From: an uncultured Bacteroidia bacterium
GTDB taxonomy: Bacteria > Bacteroidota > Bacteroidia > Bacteroidales > UBA932
Reading direction: 5' to 3'
Length of the DNA: 15,483 nucleotides
Assembly (NCBI GenBank): GCA_902767355.1
Contig: CACXHG010000086.1
Span: 1-15,483, forward strand
The position numbers and the translations under genes were made by a program. Position 1 is the first letter of the stretch. Every line of letters starts with the position of its first letter. The notes beneath the pieces were generated by a model. It saw nothing but the letters and a program-made list of their open reading frames with translations. It had not been told where the DNA came from and did no database searches. Shown one piece after another: positions 13,306-15,483 of this stretch.

Positions 13306-15483
13306 TCAGAGTCTGCTTGTTATTTCATAACGGCCGCTGCCCAGGGTCAGGGTCGCATAGCCTTGATCGTAAACGCTTTTAACGCGCCGGCCATCGACTC
13401 TCACGCTGGAGGCGCCGCTGCAGGGCACGCTCACTTCGGCGCTGGTGTTGGCCGGAATCTCTATGGTCCAGGTGAAGCTGCGGCCCTTGTGCGTCCAGGC
13501 GCTGCCCACCCTGCCCTTCACGGTCTCGAGGGAGCCTTTGGCCCACTCAAGCCCCTGGGGCACATACGGCTTCAGGCTGAAGCGCTCGAAGCCGGGGTGT
13601 TCCGCCTGAGGTTCTATACCCAGAAGGTAGCGGTAGAACCAGGGGTCCACGGAGGCCATCATGGGGTGGTTGTGCGAGTTCATCGCGTCGCCGGTCAGAT
13701 ATTCCCAGCGCTCCCACACCGTGGTCGCCCCCTTGTCCAGCATAAAGCCCCAGCTGGGATAGGTCGTCTGGGTGACAATCTTCCAGGCGTCGTCCACATA
13801 ACCGCTGGCGGTGAGCATATCCAGCACATATTTAGTGCACAGGTTGCCGGTGGTCAGGTGATGGCCCTTGGCGCGCACATCCGCCACAAGGTTTGCCACC
13901 ACGCGGGGCCTCTGCTCGGGGGAAGGTATGCCCAGATAGAGGGCGAACGCATTGCAGGCCTGATTGTTGGCCGCATATCCGCCGATGTCCTCCTTCCAGT
14001 ATTCCTTCTGGAACGCATCCCTGGTCTGGGCCGCATAAGCGGTATATTCTGCGGCCAGGGCCTCCTTGCCCAGCTTTAAGGCCATCTGGCTGAGGAGTTT
14101 TTCGCACAGATAAAGATAGCCGGTGGACATCAGCAGGCCGGGGGTGTCGCGGGACACGCCGCTGCCGTTGGGATCCATCAGATAATCCCGCGGCGGGCAC
14201 CAGTCGCCATAATAGCTGTATTGCACGATGCCGTTTTCGGTGCGGCTGCGCAGATAGTCCACCCATTTGCGCATGCCCTCGAAATTGTCTGCTATCGCAT
14301 GCAGATTGCCGTAGAATTCATAGGAGTGGAAAGGCATCAGCAGGTAAGAAGCGCTCACGGGGTCCGCAGGGCGCATCCCGAAGCGGAACGGCGCCACGCA
14401 GGTAATGGTCCCCTCGTCGTCCTGGGTGTCGGTTATATCCTGGGCGAACTTGGAGAAGAAGCGGGCCATGTCAAAGATGTAGGCGGCTATCTCGTGGCTC
14501 ACAGTCAGGTCGTTGAGCCAGCCCATGCGCTCGTCGCGCTGCGGGCAGTCGGTAGGCACGCTGTGCAGGTTGGACTCTTCTGTGTGCACCACCATCTCGT
14601 GGATGCGGTTTGCCAGTTCGTTCGCACAGCAGAAACTGCCGATAGTGCGCACGTCGGTGCGGACCACCTCAACGGTAAAGTCCTCTGCCGACGGCTCGTA
14701 ACCCAGACCCTCGACCTGGAAATACCGGAATCCGTGATAGGTGAACGCCGGCGCCCACTCCTCCGTGCCTTTCCCGCTGCAGGTGTAGCTGTCGCAGGCT
14801 TTGGCATTGCGCAGGTTGTCCTGGTTCACGCTGCCGTCTTCGCGCAGGGTCTCCGCGAAATACAGCTTCACGGTGTCGCCCTCCTTGCCGCGCACGCGTA
14901 TCCTGACCCATCCGGCCAGATTGCGCCCGGCGTCGAAAGTATAAATGCCGGGCTGCGGCTGCGCCACCAGCTTGGGAGTGAGACGCTCCACCACCCGGAT
15001 GGGCTCCACGCGGGCCGCATGCATCTGCCCGGTCGGGTCGTCGGTGTTGTGCGCCCATGCCCACTGCTTGTCCATAAGCCCCGTCGGAACTCCCGGCTCC
15101 CATATATAATCGTAGTCCTGACGGGCATCGTAGGCCTCGCCGTCGAATATGGTAGCATAAACCGTCGGGCCGGGGGTCACATGGCGGAAGGCATCCGTGG
15201 TCATCACATAGAAGGTGCCGTCGGTATAGACGACCTCCAGCTGCGCCCTCAGGCGGGGGCTGCCCATCCAGCCGGGCGCCACAGGGATCACGATGCTGTT
15301 GCCACCCTGGTGGAACAGCTCCCCGACATCGTAGGTTTCGTAATAAACGCGTTTGCTATAGGTGCTCTGGGCCGGGTCCAGCACGTGGTCGCCGACCTTG
15401 CGCCGGTTGACATATACTTCAAAGTTGCCGATGCCGGCCGCATACAGTCGGCTGTAGGCTATCTGCTTCGAAGGGTCCGGATA
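13306..15483 (-). CDS. Alpha-L-rhamnosidase, GH78 type (5' end outside the window)
   Basis: This inverting glycosidase releases terminal alpha-L-rhamnose from glycans. The frame is open to the window edge, giving 725 residues without a start; the GTG at 15384 is internal to the conserved domain and is not the real start. The first visible part (IAYSRLYAAGIGNFEVYVNRRKVGDHVLDPAQS, about residues 8-40) matches the Bac_rhamnosid_N domain. The middle (YTFDAGRNLAGWVRIRV, KLYFAETLREDG, FTYHGFRYFQVEG) is the rhamnosidase beta-sandwich. The catalytic (alpha/alpha)6 domain begins near TDCPQRDERMGWLND. The acidic residues of this motif (codons around 14509-14550) correspond to the conserved Asp/Glu/Asp set, and TTVWERWE near 13702-13725 contains the likely general base Glu. 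A C-terminal beta domain follows (FERFSLKPYVP, then VPCSGASSVRVDGRRV). Any signal peptide lies beyond the window. It stops 2 bases before the next gene. Confidence 0.93.
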   Translation of the reverse strand, partial: YPDPSKQIAYSRLYAAGIGNFEVYVNRRKVGDHVLDPAQSTYSKRVYYETYDVGELFHQGGNSIVIPVAPGWMGSPRLRAQLEVVYTDGTFYVMTTDAFRHVTPGPTVYATIFDGEAYDARQDYDYIWEPGVPTGLMDKQWAWAHNTDDPTGQMHAARVEPIRVVERLTPKLVAQPQPGIYTFDAGRNLAGWVRIRVRGKEGDTVKLYFAETLREDGSVNQDNLRNAKACDSYTCSGKGTEEWAPAFTYHGFRYFQVEGLGYEPSAEDFTVEVVRTDVRTIGSFCCANELANRIHEMVVHTEESNLHSVPTDCPQRDERMGWLNDLTVSHEIAAYIFDMARFFSKFAQDITDTQDDEGTITCVAPFRFGMRPADPVSASYLLMPFHSYEFYGNLHAIADNFEGMRKWVDYLRSRTENGIVQYSYYGDWCPPRDYLMDPNGSGVSRDTPGLLMSTGYLYLCEKLLSQMALKLGKEALAAEYTAYAAQTRDAFQKEYWKEDIGGYAANNQACNAFALYLGIPSPEQRPRVVANLVADVRAKGHHLTTGNLCTKYVLDMLTASGYVDDAWKIVTQTTYPSWGFMLDKGATTVWERWEYLTGDAMNSHNHPMMASVDPWFYRYLLGIEPQAEHPGFERFSLKPYVPQGLEWAKGSLETVKGRVGSAWTHKGRSFTWTIEIPANTSAEVSVPCSGASSVRVDGRRVKSVYDQGYATLTLGSGRYEITSRL

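Larger units (their letters stand above)
474..15483 (-). other. Polysaccharide utilization locus (probable single operon)
   Basis: Eight minus-strand genes follow each other with junctions of 2, 14, 12, 21, -1, 11 and 2 bases: rhamnosidase, GH71/99-like, SusC, SusD, glycan-binding lipoprotein, alpha/beta-hydrolase esterase, glycan-binding lipoprotein and SGNH esterase. None of the junctions contains a TAnnTTTG-type promoter element, so one transcript from outside the window is the simplest reading. A SusC/SusD pair with linked carbohydrate-active enzymes defines such a locus in Bacteroidota. No transcription regulator is present. The combination of a rhamnosidase and two esterases of different folds suggests a rhamnose-bearing, esterified glycan. 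Pectic rhamnogalacturonan-type or other acylated rhamnose-containing plant or microbial polysaccharides are possible, but this cannot be decided from the window. Confidence 0.9.

Noticed and set aside
15382..15384. GTG at 15384 as the start of the rhamnosidase
   Set aside because: The upstream codons to the window edge continue the conserved N-terminal rhamnosidase domain (LYAAGIGNFEVYVN), so the true start is outside the window.
1..15483. CRISPR arrays, tRNA or rRNA genes, insertion sequences, integrase genes or attachment sites
   Set aside because: I looked for regular direct repeats, tRNA-like cloverleafs and transposase motifs and saw none; nearly all of the window is occupied by coding sequence.

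Overview
The window is a high-GC stretch of a Bacteroidota genome, most likely from the order Bacteroidales. The evidence is a clear SusC/SusD pair, several lipoproteins with Bacteroidota-type domain architectures, and a Bacteroidota-style promoter (TTG, 19 bases, TACCTTTG) at positions 263-292. The high GC content would fit Alistipes/Rikenellaceae-like or uncultured gut or rumen Bacteroidales better than typical Bacteroides. That genus-level guess is weak.

Almost everything lies on the minus strand, so transcription runs from high to low coordinates. Positions 15483 to 474 hold one tightly packed polysaccharide utilization locus of eight genes. In transcription order they are: a GH78-type alpha-L-rhamnosidase (5' end outside the window), a GH71/99-like lipoprotein with a C-terminal CBM9/DOMON-like domain, SusC, SusD, a putative surface glycan-binding lipoprotein (DUF4998-like, F5/8C-like and DUF5013-like domains), an alpha/beta-hydrolase esterase with a fibronectin III-like tail, a second putative glycan-binding lipoprotein (DUF4988-like, collagen-like, F5/8C-like and DUF5013-like parts), and an SGNH-type esterase with a BIG2 domain. 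Junctions range from a 1-base overlap to 21 bases and none contains a recognisable promoter, so the genes are probably co-transcribed from a promoter upstream of the window.

The expected division of labour is as follows. The lipoproteins capture a rhamnose-containing, probably acylated glycan at the cell surface. The two esterases remove ester groups. The GH71/99-like protein may cut or bind the chain. SusC/SusD import the oligosaccharides, and the rhamnosidase trims terminal alpha-L-rhamnose. The actual substrate cannot be read from the sequence. No regulator (HTCS, SusR-like or ECF sigma/anti-sigma) is visible in the window.

Positions 233-473 are intergenic: they hold a possible terminator hairpin for the locus and the promoter of the next gene. 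Positions 1-232 are the first 77 codons of tyrosyl-tRNA synthetase (tyrS), a housekeeping gene that marks the downstream boundary of the accessory locus. The long plus-strand open frames are antisense shadows of the minus-strand genes. I did not find a new type of system. The locus has a recognisable architecture, with uncertain substrate and some unusual enzyme active sites.
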